DNA from: Siderastrea siderea | Lineage: Eukaryota; Cnidaria; Anthozoa; Scleractinia; Rhizangiidae | Length of the DNA: 64,000 bases | Direction of reading: 5' to 3' | NCBI GenBank assembly: GCA_964030785.1 | Contig: OZ034968.1 | Coordinates: 38,671,186 to 38,735,185 of the forward strand | In this document: piece by piece, positions 1 through 11,377 of the stretch | Numbering within the stretch: the stretch's first letter is position 1 | Layout of the letters: the number at the start of each line of letters is the position of its first letter | Notes under the pieces: model-generated | What the model saw: the letters and a program-made list of their open reading frames with translations, nothing else | Database searches by the model: none | What the model was told of the DNA's origin: nothing | Program-made: the position numbers and the translations under genes

Positions 1-2479
1 CCTCTCTGATCAAGCCTCAAAGATTTGCGTTATGAAGGGATTAACATGTGACCAAGTAATATATATGTTGTTAGCGGTCCTTCAGACACTGACGTATACT
101 AAAGTGTAATGAAAACTGAAATTAAATATGTAAAGCAGTATAAGGAGGTCTGTAAAACATCCTGTGACGAAAGCTGATAGCTCTATAAAAAGGTCGAACT
201 TGCCTCAGCAAATATCGGCACGAAAACGACTACAAATTTCTTAGCTGCGTAACCTTGACAAATTTTTGCTGGCATTTGTAAAAGAAATGTCATTAAAATG
301 ATCTCATAACACAACTTCCCAGGCGTCAAAACCAATTAGATCCTTGTTTTCATTTCTCGAAAGAGTCGAAAATAAACCTGACAATTATTATTAAATCGTA
401 CAACTATGCATGGTTCACTTCCCAAATATGTAACATTAAAACAAAGAGCCACTTGTGTCAGGTACGTAATATATAACGTCATGATAGAGGAAAAGTCACT
501 TGAATGCCTGTTAAAATGTTGTCACGTCTGTAAAATGCAAACGAGCAGTACTCTGAGAAAAGCTTTCAACGCTAACAGTGTTAGGAATCCAACTTCTCAC
601 TACTGTATTGTAAGAAATTATACTAGGAAAGTTATGAGATTTTGGGCTTGATTGTCAAAAGCGACGAAATTGAACTGAAAACTCTTTGAAATTTGAAAAG
701 CTTATGCTTAAAACGCAAGCCAGGGATCAAACATTTTGAGGGTTTTGATTAACCTGCGCAGCATACAGGCGTAGGGCAGGGGTACAGGAACGTTTGTCTC
801 CTCTAACCCCTATACCCCTACCCCTACCCCACTGGGTAGGTACCCCTCACTTTTGGCGACTGAGAAGAAAAGACGTCTTGAAGAAACAAAAACAGCTTTG
901 TTGCCGATATTAAGCTATTGTAAACTACGTGAAATGTAAAATGAGGTTACCTTTTAATTCTTTTTTCGAAGCCTACGGAATGCAAACTCACGTAAAATAC
1001 TATACATGTGATGTGGGTATATATATTCTTAAGATTTTTCTTACTAATTTTCGCGCGTACTTAATTTCGCGAAAATTCGGGAACTGCAGTTTCGCGAGCC
1101 GATTAATTTTCGCGATTCCGGGTAAAAGGTGAGCTTTAGCCTCCGAAACCCTGATCTAAGCGTTCGCGTTTCGCAAAAAGGGAATTTCCACAAATTAACT
1201 AAACAGAATAAGAAAAAGGTAATTTTTGAAGGTACCAGCTTCACGAAATTACAAAATAAGTTAAAGACGCTCGGAAAAACAGTGAATCAGAGGAAGAGAG
1301 CTAGCCAAAACAAGTCCAGGAAGTTATATTTTTTAAGGACCACACGTAACGGTTTTAATTCAAAACAATTACCAACAAGTCCGTGATTCACAATGTTAAT
1401 AATTCAAGAATTGTTTTCTTATACAATATGGTATTAAATTTCGCGAGTTTAAGTTTCGCACTCTCTTTTATCTCGAGCATTAATTGTCGCGATTTTTTCC
1501 AAAACGCGAAAATTAGTAACAATAAAGTATGTATCTCAGACTCAACGTTCTCATCAAACCGGCTTTTATATCACAAAGAAAGAGCGTATACATGCATAAA
1601 ATGAGCGTGACGATCGAACGAGTAGCAATTTAACACGAGCTCCGTTCCAACACAGTCTAGCAGGCAGGAAACGTACAGGTGTAACCACCAGGGTTATACG
1701 CTCCTGAGCAAAAGGGTGCCCATCCACACAAACGTTGCGACCAGTCGGTTCCCTGACAATTTTTTTTTCGGGAATCGGGGTGGGAAACGCGCTCTATGCT
1801 CTTGAGACGCTTACCCACCCTTGCACTTTATTTCGCGCTAGCCTGTGCGCAGACGTCTATTTCCTTAAGTCTGCTTCGGGCTCAAAGGAAATGTATTTAT
1901 TATGTGTTTTAGTGGAACATAGACCCCCGATTTTGCACTGTTGTTTGTGCAAAAATACTCTTGTCTATATAATGAAAAGAAAATCACACGGCGGCTTGAA
2001 GGTAGAAATTTTATTTTCTGGAAGTTAAAATACCCAATATTTTACTCTCTCGCTGCGCTCGTTCGTAACATACTGTTTTTACCACTCGAAAATAATATTT
2101 ATATCTTCGCGCCGCCGTGTTTTTAAGTAATATTCTCTATATATTTAAAAATAAACGAAACTACCGATATAAAACACCCGAGCATTACGATCTTTCAAAT
2201 ATAACGAGCCTTTCGATGTAAAAATCCTACGAACACAACAAAACGTCGCCACCGGACCCACCGATACCATTTGTGAACGCGGCTTGCTTTACGAGACGTC
2301 AATCTAACAAATTCCAGTTCTAGAACTTTGTTGCTGTGATAAGAAATTTGTCCTTCGAACAAAAAATCACAAATCACTTTAAAATAGAATTTATAAAACG
2401 AAATTTTTGAAATACATACTTAATAAAGGAAACATTCGCACATTTTTTGCATCACTATATTTTGAAATACCGTATTTAA

Positions 2480-2875
2480 GGGGCTGTTTAGATGGAGGGA
2501 GGAAGATCCTAGCGCTAGGAAGATCCTAGAAGGCGGATCATCCTAGCGCCATATGTTTTCTGTATTCAGTTTACATGCAAAATGTTGTACTTGGCCCTAG
2601 CGCTAGGATCTTCCTAGCTGAGAGATAGGAAGATCTTAGCGCTAGGAAGATCCTAGCACCATGTAAACTGCCTTCGCTCGGAAGATCCTAGTACTAGGGA
2701 CAGAAACACAAATATGGCAGCAGCCGGGCGTTCAGCTGCTAAATACCGACAGTTTTATTTGATTTCCAGCAACCACCCTGACCGAAATTTTTGCATGTAA
2801 ACCAAGCGAAAATTTGTTTCGCCTTCTAGGATCTTCCTAGTGCTGGGATCTTCCTCCCTCCATGTAAACAGCCCC
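2480..2875. mobile_element. TIR MITE with internal palindromic GATCCTAG units
   Basis: The element starts GGGGCTGTTTAGATGGAGGG and ends with the reverse complement of nearly the same sequence (CCCTCCATGTAAACAGCCCC). The matching position in the second duplicate (about 31756) reads straight through as TATTTAAATCG, so the insertion postdates the duplication or was lost from the other copy. TTAA precedes the left end and TTATAA follows the right end. This fits a TTAA target with a small change, but is not conclusive. The interior contains several copies of the palindrome AGGATCTTCCTAGCGC in both orientations. No protein is encoded. The superfamily is unassigned. Confidence 0.85.
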
Positions 2876-3774
2876 TTATAAATCGTGCATGTTTTTATAT
2901 ATCACTGTACGAATATTTCAAAAAAGTAAGCTCACACTCGGCACGTATCGTGTTACAAACACAAGTCCTTTAATACATGCAACTTGCAAGCTTCAGTGCA
3001 GTCTCGACGATTTTAAAAGTTCCTTGGTCAATGACGAACAGTAAACATTTACCCATACATATCAGCTCTTGGAGCAGTGAACGAAGCGGCTTTTGGATGA
3101 TCTGAAACCATTCATACACATGTTTAATCCCCGGTTAATTACGCACTCTGCTTTTGCTTCAGAGAATATACGGGTGATCTGCCTTTTTGCTTTTTGACGA
3201 CTGAAGGAAATTCAGTTGTAAACAATTCGCTGAAAATCTTCACAGTTGTGTCTGTCACAGTTTGGGTATTTTAAAAAGGTCGCAGCTCTCCAAAGCGTCA
3301 CGCTTAGAAATAGCAGGTTTATATTTATAGATGGTGGTTCCCTCGGTCCATTGTTTTAAACGTTTTGACTCGTATATGTGTCTGACCAGACAAAACTCAA
3401 AATTTACTCACCTTTAATGCTGTTACGGACGTTACGCTCTGAAGCTTTGAGGAAATCGCTTCAACTTACTTGCAAACTGCAAATGGTCAAAATACGTATA
3501 CAGGAAAAAGTTCCATCCACTGCAAGCTGTTATTCCTGTGTTTGTGACAGCTGTTTTTTGTCTATTTTTGTCACACATTCTTTCTGTCACGCAAGTATGA
3601 ATGTAACCTTTCATGTACCATAAATAGAAAAACGTGCAATAGTAAATAGATACGGTTTTTAAAATTGGATATTTAGAAATAAAATCATTCCAAGTCCATT
3701 TAAGGTACCTTCGTGTATTTATATATTAAAGTCAGCCAAAAATAAGCTTTTGAAGTATATAATATTCGCTTGAC

Positions 3775-3904
3775 AAGCTTACGTAACTTCCGGCGGAGCG
3801 GAAGTATTGGCGGTCTTCTTTGAGAACGTCACTGTGTGGTGCAAGAAAAAGCACACTCGTGGCAAGGTAAATTAGAAAGTTAAACCAGCTTAATCAGTGG
3901 CGAA
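3775..3904 (+). promoter_or_regulatory. Promoter-like region, duplicated copy
   Basis: The sequence just upstream of the orphan first exon contains the facing ETS-like motifs ACTTCCGG and CGGAAG near 3785-3808. The same block is kept in front of the homeobox first exon at about 32690-32814. No clear TATA box is seen. The promoter role is inferred from position and from conservation between the two copies. Confidence 0.4.
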
Positions 3905-3953
3905 ATGGACAAGAAAGCCAGAATAGAGAGTAAGAAAGGAGAACTTGCACAAG
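3905..3953 (+). pseudogene. Orphan duplicate of homeobox first exon
   Basis: An ATG opens 16 codons (starting MDKKARIESKKGEL) that end CAAG before a good donor, GTAAGAT, at 3954. The exon and its flanks duplicate 32815-32863, with amino acid changes at residues 6, 12 and 15. In the second copy the exon splices in phase 1 into a homeodomain exon. Here the duplication ends about 135 bp downstream, and no homeobox exon on this strand was found between 4 and 29 kb. It may be a dead promoter and exon, may splice into unrelated sequence, or may give a non-coding transcript. The exon is still open and its donor is intact, so decay is not proven. Confidence 0.6.
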
Positions 3954-4089
3954 GTAAGATACTAGAGTAAAAATGACCGGGGCTACTTGAGCTATAATCT
4001 GTATAAAACATTGCTTATCCTGTGCTTTGAGCGTACCTTTAATACAGTTTCGTGGTGATGAATATCACAAGCGGGTTCTAGTCTTCCCA

Positions 4090-4997
4090 CAGGCAGCCCA
4101 GACACGTTGTATGTGGAGTTCATTTAAAAATAGAAAAGGGTGAAAATATATGTAAAAGCACGAAATAAATCTTTAATTCACGAAATAAATCTTGTTTACT
4201 TCTGCTTATTGTGTCCTGTTTAATTAATTTCCGGTTAATCTTGCACTGTTCTCTTACGCAATCGCTTGTTAGCGTCGCTGCTTATATAAGCCGTTAAGCC
4301 TAAGGTTTGCAGAGATTTATTACGGACTAACCGGTGATAAAAGAATCGAAAAGTCTTGAAATAAAGCCTGCCTACCTTCAGCTCAATGCTCCCCTGTTCG
4401 TCCTGGCTGGTTTAAATGACATTTTGTGGCTTTTTTCAATCGGAGGTAGCTTCCAGGTCAGGTCGCATCAGTGACTACTTATCTCGACCAGATTGACGAA
4501 CAATTACAACAGTTGCAGAGTACGTGATGACCTACTGTAGGTGACGTTGTCATGAGTGTGACCTATTTCACACAACGCTGGCGATTTTCACTATCACGTA
4601 ATTTTATTTAATTTATTTAATTTTAATTTTAATAAGTTCGCCACAAGTGTAGATTTATGACTACAAACACAATAACACCTTCCAAAGAAAAAGCCAGTTA
4701 AACAAAAAAATGACAGGAGAAAGGAACATAACTTTTTTTCCACTTGACACGTAACTCCCAAAAAGCCTCAATTATGCGGTGACAGGCCACATAATTTAAG
4801 GGTTTCAAGTTTTTTTTCTAAATTCTTCTGTCTCCTAATTCCTATAGTAGACTTTAACATAAATAAAAACAAACATATACTTGCCCACAAAGCAATGGAC
4901 TCATGTTAGAATGTTAATAAGGAATGCAAAGATGTCCGCCTCACTCTCTCCGCACGCCAGCTTAAACATCTCCACCACGCCACACTTAAATTAAAAA
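4090..4997. other. Intergenic, no gene seen
   Basis: The stretch is AT-rich and includes an ATTTA/ATTTT run near 4600-4630. No convincing exon, RNA gene or bounded repeat is visible between the duplication boundary and the MITE at 4998. Confidence 0.5.
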
Positions 4998-5114
4998 CGG
5001 TAGTGTAGCACCTCTCAAAAGCTTCTATTTTCATTGGACCGCTATATGTAGCAGCTCTATTCTTTTTACGCCTCGTTCTTTGTTTCTTTTGTTTGTTCTA
5101 TTGTTTAGCGGACT

Positions 5115-5385
5115 TGTTGGAAATCACCAGTCCACCCAACACTAGTCTCGTCTCAATTGGTTTATTCGTCTCTAAGCTCACAATACGTTTTTAACCGTCA
5201 CCGAACACGTTCTCTATTCCACTCTAAAATCACAGATCATTCTTTTTGTTATGTATACCATTTCACGTGATCAACTTGTCGCTCAAGCTAAGTTACAATG
5301 TTCTGATTGGCTGTTAATCACTGTCACGATATGAATTCCTTTTTTGTCACGCACCTGTAAGTAACGCAGCTATAAATCTCCAACA
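5115..5385 (-). repeat. 3' LTR of the BEL element
   Basis: This 271-bp repeat starts TGTTGG and ends CCAACA. It is identical to 11107-11377 apart from one base that I could find. On the element's strand it is the downstream LTR. Confidence 0.93.
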
Positions 5386-5396
5386 CCCTCCCCCCA
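5386..5396 (-). other. Polypurine tract of the BEL element
   Basis: On the minus strand a TGGGGGGAGGG run abuts the 3' LTR directly, where plus-strand priming of an LTR retrotransposon is expected. Confidence 0.75.
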
Positions 5397-5499
5397 TTTG
5401 TCTCGAAAAGAGCAAATGTCTATTGAAAATTAAACCAAAAGATGATTATATAGTCCATAATTGAAATAAAGCGAATGTTACGTAATTGTTCACAGTTTC

Positions 5500-7420
5500 T
5501 TAATTGTTCTCGTCACTTGCTATAGTAGCAATGCGTCCTCGGGCATCCCGTGCTGCCTGCCTCGTTTCTCTTCTTGGGGCGAACTCCACAGCGTTGACGC
5601 TTAGTACGTTCTGCGCTCTCCGAGGTTCACGATCACACGACAACTCAAGGGGGTAGAGCTGTTGTAGAGCTCGCTCAAGGTACGACCCAGTTCCGGTTTT
5701 CATCCTAGCAGCTCTCACTATACCATCTCGTCCAGTGATGAGCTCGTCAACGATCCCCATCTTCCATTTTCCGCGGTTTCTTTCGTCGTCTTTTACCAAC
5801 ATCACGTCACCCACCGCTATGTCACTTTGGCTTCCCGAATGTTTAAGGCGATGCTGCTCGCGTAATCCCCGTAAATAGTCATCTGTCCACCGTCGCCACA
5901 TCGTGTCTTTACACCGCTTGAGGTACTTCGCGCGCTTCCTGAGGTCTGGGGTCTCTAGATGATGGTGCTCCAACTCCGGTAGTAGGTTTGGTGGTCCAAA
6001 CAGCAACGAGTTAGGAGTGAGGACCGGCAGTTGTGGATCATCTTCCACGTAGCTGAGGGGCCGGTTGTTAAGTGCGACGTCGACGTCTAATAAAACGTCC
6101 TGCAGCTCTGCCCAGGTCAGGAAACCACCACCGATGGACTTGTACAGCGCTCGTGTGACCAGTCCGATAAGGCGTTCGAACTGTCCTCCCCACCAGGGAG
6201 CTCTGCTTAGGTTGAATTGCCACATAATTCTGTGCTTCGCCAGGTAGTCGTGAACTTTCTCGTCACTCATAATGGTCTTGAGAAGGTTTGCCGCGCCGAC
6301 AAACGTTTTTCCATTGTCGGAGTAAATCTTTTCTGGTCGTCCCCGGTGTGCGATGAACCGTTTCAAACTGGTTATGAATTCTGTCGTCTCCATGTTTGGC
6401 AGCAACTCTAAATAGATTCCGCGTGTTAGGCTACAGGCGTAGAGTACAATGTACGCCTTGCCTTCGTTCTTCTTTCCCTTTCGGTACTTCAGTGGTCCGG
6501 CGAAGTCGACACCGATTACTTGAAATGCAGTTCTTCCTTCAGTTCGATCTCTCGGTAAATTCCCAGGTGGTGGGTTTTTCAGTGCAACTGCCTGGAATCT
6601 TTTGCATCCATAGCATTTCTTAATCACTTTCTTCGCCAGTCGTCTAAGTCTCGGTACCCAGTACCGTTCACGCACTTTTGTTAGTGTGAGTCCAACTCCC
6701 CCATGGAGTGTGGCCTGATGAGAAACCATTGTTAGCTTCTCCGTGAAGGGGTGACTGTCCGGGAGATAAATGGGATAATCTCCCTGGATTCTTCCGCGAC
6801 ACTCCAGTAGCCCGTCTTGTCTCTCTTGTAGGTTCAGCTGCAGTTTATCTTCTTCAAATTTCTCGCTTCCCTTCGCGTTGTTTTGAGCACGTGCCACCCA
6901 GAAAAGTGTTTGTCTCTCTATCTCGTCAGTCGTGAGGGGTCCATTTGTTCTTTGCTCCTTGTGTTTACGGGTGTTGTTCACAAAACGCGTAATCCAGGCA
7001 CAAACTCTCAGTACTTTCCACAAAGCAAACTTCTCTAGCAGCACGTCAAACTCGTCTGTCACTTCTCGGGCTCCGGCAAATACTTCTCGGGTCACTTTTG
7101 CCTCTGCTTGGCTTTCAGGGGTGCTATCCGTCACAATGTCGTACGGCCAGCTTTCTTTCTCTGCTAACCATTTGGGTCCTCTCCACCATAGCTCCTCTCC
7201 TTCCACACTTCCACCACGACTTCCCAGATCTGCAGGGTTCTCTTGACTCGTCACGTGACGCCATTTTACGTCTGAATGTTGTTGGATCTTGCTAACCCGG
7301 TTGCTGACGAACTGTTTGTAGTCCCCAGCTCCTCGTATCCAGTGTAAAGCCACAGTACTGTCAAGCCAACAGTACATTTCACCAACAGGAAAACCCTCTA
7401 GCGCATCTCTTGTGTTGGGG
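5500..7420 (-). pseudogene. BEL polyprotein, RNase H end and integrase
   Basis: The open frame runs on the minus strand from the edge of the inserted LINE fragment to a stop at 5500. The first part holds the RNase H half with the WLDSTVALHWI motif. The integrase follows, with a zinc-binding HHCC region (histidines near HPFTEK and SHQATLHGG, cysteines in KKCYGC) and a DDE catalytic core: Asp in VIGVDFAGPL, Asp in YSDNGKTF, Glu in WWGGQFERL. A basic C-terminal tail follows. The family reverse-transcribes genomic RNA and integrates it into nuclear DNA. This portion has no internal stop, but it is cut off from its upstream half by the LINE insertion. Confidence 0.92.
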
Positions 7421-7435
7421 AAAACATCGTTCGCG

Positions 7436-7735
7436 GTACCACTGTTTCATAGACTTTAATGAGCTAGAGAGAGCTGTAAGAAACTCAGCAAGTTTGTCAA
7501 TTTTTAAGAAGCGTCTTTTTTCTGCTTTTTATAATTAAGAAATTTATTTATTTATTTATTTTTTTAATCCTTGTAGTGTATATGTTGTAATTATTTATAT
7601 ATTTCGGTTTTAGCTCTAATTTATAGATTTTAATTGTATCATTATATAATATATATCTAGTGTTAGGACCTCTATGTAAACCACTTTTTAGTGATGGAGC
7701 TTCCTAATAAAAGATTGTTATTATTATTATTGATC
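7436..7735 (+). mobile_element. 5'-truncated non-LTR retrotransposon (3' end, CR1/L2-like) inside BEL
   Basis: A plus-strand fragment of about 300 bp interrupts the BEL RNase H frame. Its first 110 bases read as the C-terminal end of a reverse-transcriptase ORF, with a motif resembling LSIFKKRLFSAFYN followed by a stop. An AT-rich 3' UTR and a TTATTATT microsatellite tail follow, as in CR1/L2-type elements. Short GCGA repeats at the two junctions may be the target duplication; the exact left edge is uncertain by about 10 bases. Confidence 0.75.
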
Positions 7736-7736
7736 G

Positions 7737-9102
7737 CCATATGACCAGAAACCAGCTCCAGTCGGGGGATGCTCAGGCCTTGCTTTGCCAATCTTGCTTT
7801 TGCAAATACAAGCCCCACGTTAACCCCAGATGGTTGTGTGAGTACAGCATACAAGGCTGCTGAAACTCCTCTACCACTTGCGTCACCAAAACAGTACAGG
7901 TCAATGTTGGTTATTTTCTCTCTTTGCGCCGTGAGAGGCCTGGGCACGGTTATGCTTGGAGGTAAACCTTCTTCCCACCGTGACAACTGCTTGGCTAGTT
8001 CCTCTGGTAGTTCTGCGTCCCATGCTATCTTCAGTTCGCAGGCCTTGCGGTAAAGCAGTTTCCCACTCAGTGTTGTGGGCGAGGCCAACCCGAGGGGGTC
8101 GTAAACTTTAGCCAACTTCGTCAATAAGTTTCTCTTGGTAGGCTGGACACGTTCAGGAGGGAATTTGACTTCGATAGTGTCCTTTTCTTTGTCCCATGGA
8201 ACTCCGAGGAGCGCTCCCTTCCCCCGCTGGGGAACGCCTAATTGCTGTTTTGCATAGGTCTCTTGCGTCTCACTGATCTGATTTGTACTCACGGCGTCTA
8301 GCTCCGCGGCGTTCGAGTGCCATTTGTGAAGTGTGAATCCAACTTGTGAAAATACTTCGGTTGAGGTCTCCTTGACTTGTTTAGCGGCCTCTACAGTAGG
8401 ACCACCGTTGATCAAATCGTCAACGTACAAACTCCTCTCAATCTCGTTCACAATCTCTGGGTAGGCTTTACGACAGTTCTCTAAGTGTTGCTTAATTACT
8501 CCCTCTAGCAGGAAAGGCGATGGCGAAAGTCCGAACAGAGCTCTCGTAAATCGCAAAGTTTCCACCCGTCTCGTTTCAAGGTCAGCAATCCAGTGGAATC
8601 GCATGGCATCACGGTCCTGCGTGTGGATCCTGACTTGCAAGAAGGCTTGCCTCATGTCGCCTGTTGTAAGGACTGGGTGAAATCTTGCTCGCACCATCAC
8701 TGACCACAGTTGATTTTGAAGGGGTGGACCTGTGTGTAGGCAATCATTGAGTGAGGGTGCCTTGTCAAACGCCCGAGCTGAAGCATCATAGACATTACGA
8801 AGCTTCGTACTTTCAGCGCTTTCTCTTATCACGGGTTTGTGTGGTATATAAAACTCTCGTCCCACCGCTTGCTCTTCGGCTGGCTCTACGATTCCCTCAG
8901 CAAGTTGCTCTTTAATGATAGCATCATACTGTTCTAAAAGACCCTGCTTCTCTAGTTTTCGAACGGTATTTTCCAGTCGTTTCAAGCTTCCCGCCTTGTT
9001 GTTGGGTAGGGTAGGGTGGTTTCCTTTCCAGGAGAGACTTGTCTCGTACCAGCCCTCCGCGCTTCGAGTTAACTGCTCCTTGAACTCTTCATACACGTCT
9101 GC
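7737..9102 (-). pseudogene. BEL polyprotein, reverse transcriptase and RNase H start
   Basis: The frame holds a Pao-type reverse transcriptase with the catalytic motif YVDDL (SLYVDDLINGG) and, downstream, the first part of RNase H (CFGDASGRGVSAALYAV). It starts just after an in-frame TAA that separates it from the protease block, and both blocks share one frame. It ends at the LINE insertion, whose tail adds meaningless asparagine and leucine codons. The intact domains suggest recent activity in this lineage; this copy cannot make a full polyprotein without stop-codon readthrough. Confidence 0.9.
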
Positions 9103-10257
9103 TTAGTCACCGATTGCTGTGTCTTGTATTCCGAGCACGTCTAGTTTGCAAAGCTGTTCGTAGTCTGCTGCTGCTGTTTGAGTTAGAAGCATACTAGAGA
9201 TGTCCACTTCTTTCCCAGGCGACATAATTGTCCATCCAAATTTCGTTAACTCCGCCACAGGCTCACCAGGACTTCCTATCTTTGGTCTGGCCTCCGTTCT
9301 TATCTTTGCGTAGTCACTCACGCCCAGTATAATGTGAATTGGAAGTTCGGGTTTGTCATCTCGATCTGTCATCTGTATGCCTGTAAGGTGGGGGTACTTT
9401 TGGATAACTTCAGCGTATTTTGGGTTTTCAAGTGTTAGCAAAGACCCACGATCCACTTTCGTGACTTCAGTTTCCAACCGGAAATTTCCGTCGAGGCTGT
9501 CAATTGTCACTCCGTAAACCCCGATGGCCTTGTTGACTGATCCCAGCATCATTTCTATGCGTTTGAACTCTTCACGAAGTGGTCTGATCCGGAGATGGTC
9601 CAAAATGACAGAGGACGCATACGAACTGCCTGCTCCAGTGTCAAGGAGTGCACGGCACTTGATTCCATTAACCTCGACCGCAACCACAGGGTAAATGACC
9701 TTGCATGTTCCCTTGTCTTGTGCTGTCAAAAATCTTCCGACATTCGCGTTGTTTGTCTGGTCGCAAATCGATGTGTGATGCTTGCGTTGACAGTTGTGAC
9801 ATCCGCGGCTTGTACAGCTTTCAGCTCTGTGTCTGTCACCGGTGCAATTAAAACATAATTGCTTTTGGCTGAGGATTCTTTTGCGGTCTCCAACTGCGAT
9901 AACTTTGGGACAATTTGCTGAAAAATGACCGGTCTTATCACAATAGACACACCTATGCGTCTGTCTTCCAACATCCTGTCGGGTCTGATAGGATCTCCGG
10001 CGCGAAAAACCGTCATTCTTGTCATTCTTTCTTTTTGGGATGTAGGTTGGCTCTCTTGGTTGAATCTCGCTTTCGCTCACTTCAGTTACTGGGTTGATGT
10101 CCTTCCAACGCTTAATCGCTTGAAGTAGCTGACTAAAATTCCACTCCTGCCACCGTTCATGGCCCCGCACTAAGTCCGACTTAATCCCTTTTAGTTTGTC
10201 TAGCACAGCTCGAACATTTCCTGCAACATCACGCAATCTGCCAAGCGTCTCTAAACT
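9103..10257 (-). pseudogene. BEL Gag C-terminal zinc knuckles and aspartic protease
   Basis: After an in-frame TAA the same frame continues with three cysteine/histidine clusters: CVYCDKTGHFSANC, CFNCTGDRHRAESC and CHNCQRKHHTSIC. They match nucleic-acid-binding nucleocapsid knuckles of the BEL type. A retropepsin-like aspartic protease follows with the active-site motif LLDTGAGSS. The section ends in another in-frame TAA just before the reverse transcriptase block. The protease would cut the polyprotein; one DTG motif per chain fits the retroviral-type dimer. Confidence 0.9.
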
Positions 10258-11070
10258 TTACACGTTATACAAAAGGCGCTTGTAAAACTCTTCTACCTCC
10301 CTTGGATTTTCTCCCATGACAGTTGGTAGGCCCATGATGTTGTTAACGTAGGCATTTACAATTTCCGATATTTTACCATACTCAGACTTAAGGATGTTTT
10401 TGGCCCTTTCGTAACCCTCGGTGCTGAACGGAAGCCCATCGATATCTGCTCTTACTTGCGGCTGGAGAAGTTCCTTTAAGTAAGCGAATTTCGTAACTGG
10501 AGCTAAATTTGTTGAATCGATTTCCGCGCAGAATTTATTCCAAAATGGTAGCCATTGTTCATATGTCCCATCATACTTAGTAATTGATAACTTTGGCAGC
10601 TTTGCGTGCGAACCACTCGACTCCCCTTGATTCCCTTTTTTGAATTCTTCTGATTTCTTTTCATAGTCAAGCTTCATATCTAGTTTTTTTTTTTCAAATT
10701 GAAGTTGCTTCTCCCTTTCTTTAGCTAGCAATTCATCTTCTTTCTCCTTTTTAGCTAATTGTGATTGCTGTCTCGTTTCACTCAGACATTTCCGTAGATG
10801 TTCAATCTCATCGTCTACACCCTCAATTTTCGCATCTATTGTATTACTCCAACCACCTACCTCATCCATCGAATCACCCTCTTCTAGTTTCTTCCCTTCA
10901 ATCTTGACTTTCAACTCGTCCACCTCTTTTGCCAACGCCGCCAATGCGTCCACATGCCTCTCAAGTGTAGTGGTGTTCCCTTTCTCAACAATGTCCTTCC
11001 CCTTGCCTTGTTTGAATTGTAAAAGTTGAAGTTTCGTCTCTATTTCTTTAAGAAGTGTCGCCAGCACCAT
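10258..11070 (-). pseudogene. BEL Gag, N-terminal part
   Basis: The ATG at 11070 follows the primer-site region and opens 270 codons. A long charged, probably coiled-coil region rich in K, E, L and Q (residues about 70-145) is followed by a Gag core with KLPKLSITKYDGT and the W-rich segment EQWLPFWNKF. This is the usual particle-forming Gag of BEL elements. The frame stops at TAA inside the core's end and resumes directly in the same frame, so the stop is a point lesion or a readthrough site. Confidence 0.88.
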
Positions 11071-11083
11071 CTCGTCGCGTATA

Positions 11084-11101
11084 GTCCCGTCGGAGGTGCC
11101 A
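11084..11101 (-). other. Candidate primer binding site
   Basis: On the minus strand, five bases inside the 5' LTR, the sequence TGGCACCTCCGACGGGAC starts with the TGG expected to pair with a tRNA CCA end. It resembles the complement of an arginine tRNA 3' end, but with mismatches, so the tRNA identity is a guess. Confidence 0.45.
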
Positions 11102-11106
11102 CTTAG

Positions 11107-11377
11107 TGTTGGAAATCACCAGTCCACCCAACACTAGTCTCGTCTCAATTGGTTTATTCGTCTCTAAGCTCACAATACGTTTTTAACCGTCACCGAACAC
11201 GTTCTCTATTCCACTCTAAAATCACAGATCATTCTTTTTGTTATGTATACTATTTCACGTGATCAACTTGTCGCTCAAGCTAAGTTACAATGTTCTGATT
11301 GGCTGTTAATCACTGTCACGATATGAATTCCTTTTTTGTCACGCACCTGTAAGTAACGCAGCTATAAATCTCCAACA
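11107..11377 (-). repeat. 5' LTR of the BEL element
   Basis: This 271-bp repeat matches 5115-5385. It begins TGTTGG and ends CCAACA in window orientation, and is followed by the target duplication GACT. Confidence 0.93.

Larger units (their letters stand above)
1..4089. repeat. Segmental duplication, copy 1
   Basis: This stretch aligns end to end with 29130-32994, in the same orientation and with only scattered substitutions and small indels. The left end is cut by the window edge, so the duplication probably extends further left. It includes a low-complexity C/A-rich patch near 805-850, several TTTCGCGAAA-type motifs around 1045-1120 and 1440-1515, and an orphan homeobox first exon at 3905. 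Similarity stops near 4089, where the two copies diverge after a shared GTTCTAGT sequence. The main differences are a 396-bp MITE present only here (2480-2875), a 45-bp stretch missing here relative to about 30256-30300, and about 85 bp missing here relative to about 31112-31210. Short open frames inside it show no recognisable protein. Confidence 0.9.
5115..11377 (-). mobile_element. BEL/Pao LTR retrotransposon (nearly full length, inactivated)
   Basis: The element has 271-bp LTRs at both ends (TGTTGG...CCAACA), a 4-bp target duplication GACT (5111-5114 and 11378-11381), a purine tract beside the 3' LTR and a primer-site candidate beside the 5' LTR. The order Gag, zinc knuckles, protease, reverse transcriptase, RNase H, integrase in one frame identifies BEL/Pao. 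I found one difference between the two LTRs (5259 versus 11251), so the insertion is young. It is broken by an in-frame TAA just after the first Gag block, another TAA between protease and reverse transcriptase, and a non-LTR retrotransposon inserted in the RNase H region. It sits inside an older hAT-like MITE. Confidence 0.95.

Noticed and set aside
406..651. 81-codon frame, also present in the duplicate at 29482-29775
   Set aside because: The frame survives in both copies, but they are nearly identical overall, so this is no evidence of selection. No domain, splice or start context supports it.
780..850. Telomere-like or i-motif C-rich repeat (ACCCCTACCCC)
   Set aside because: It is only a few irregular units inside a duplicated non-telomeric block; too short and irregular to call telomeric.
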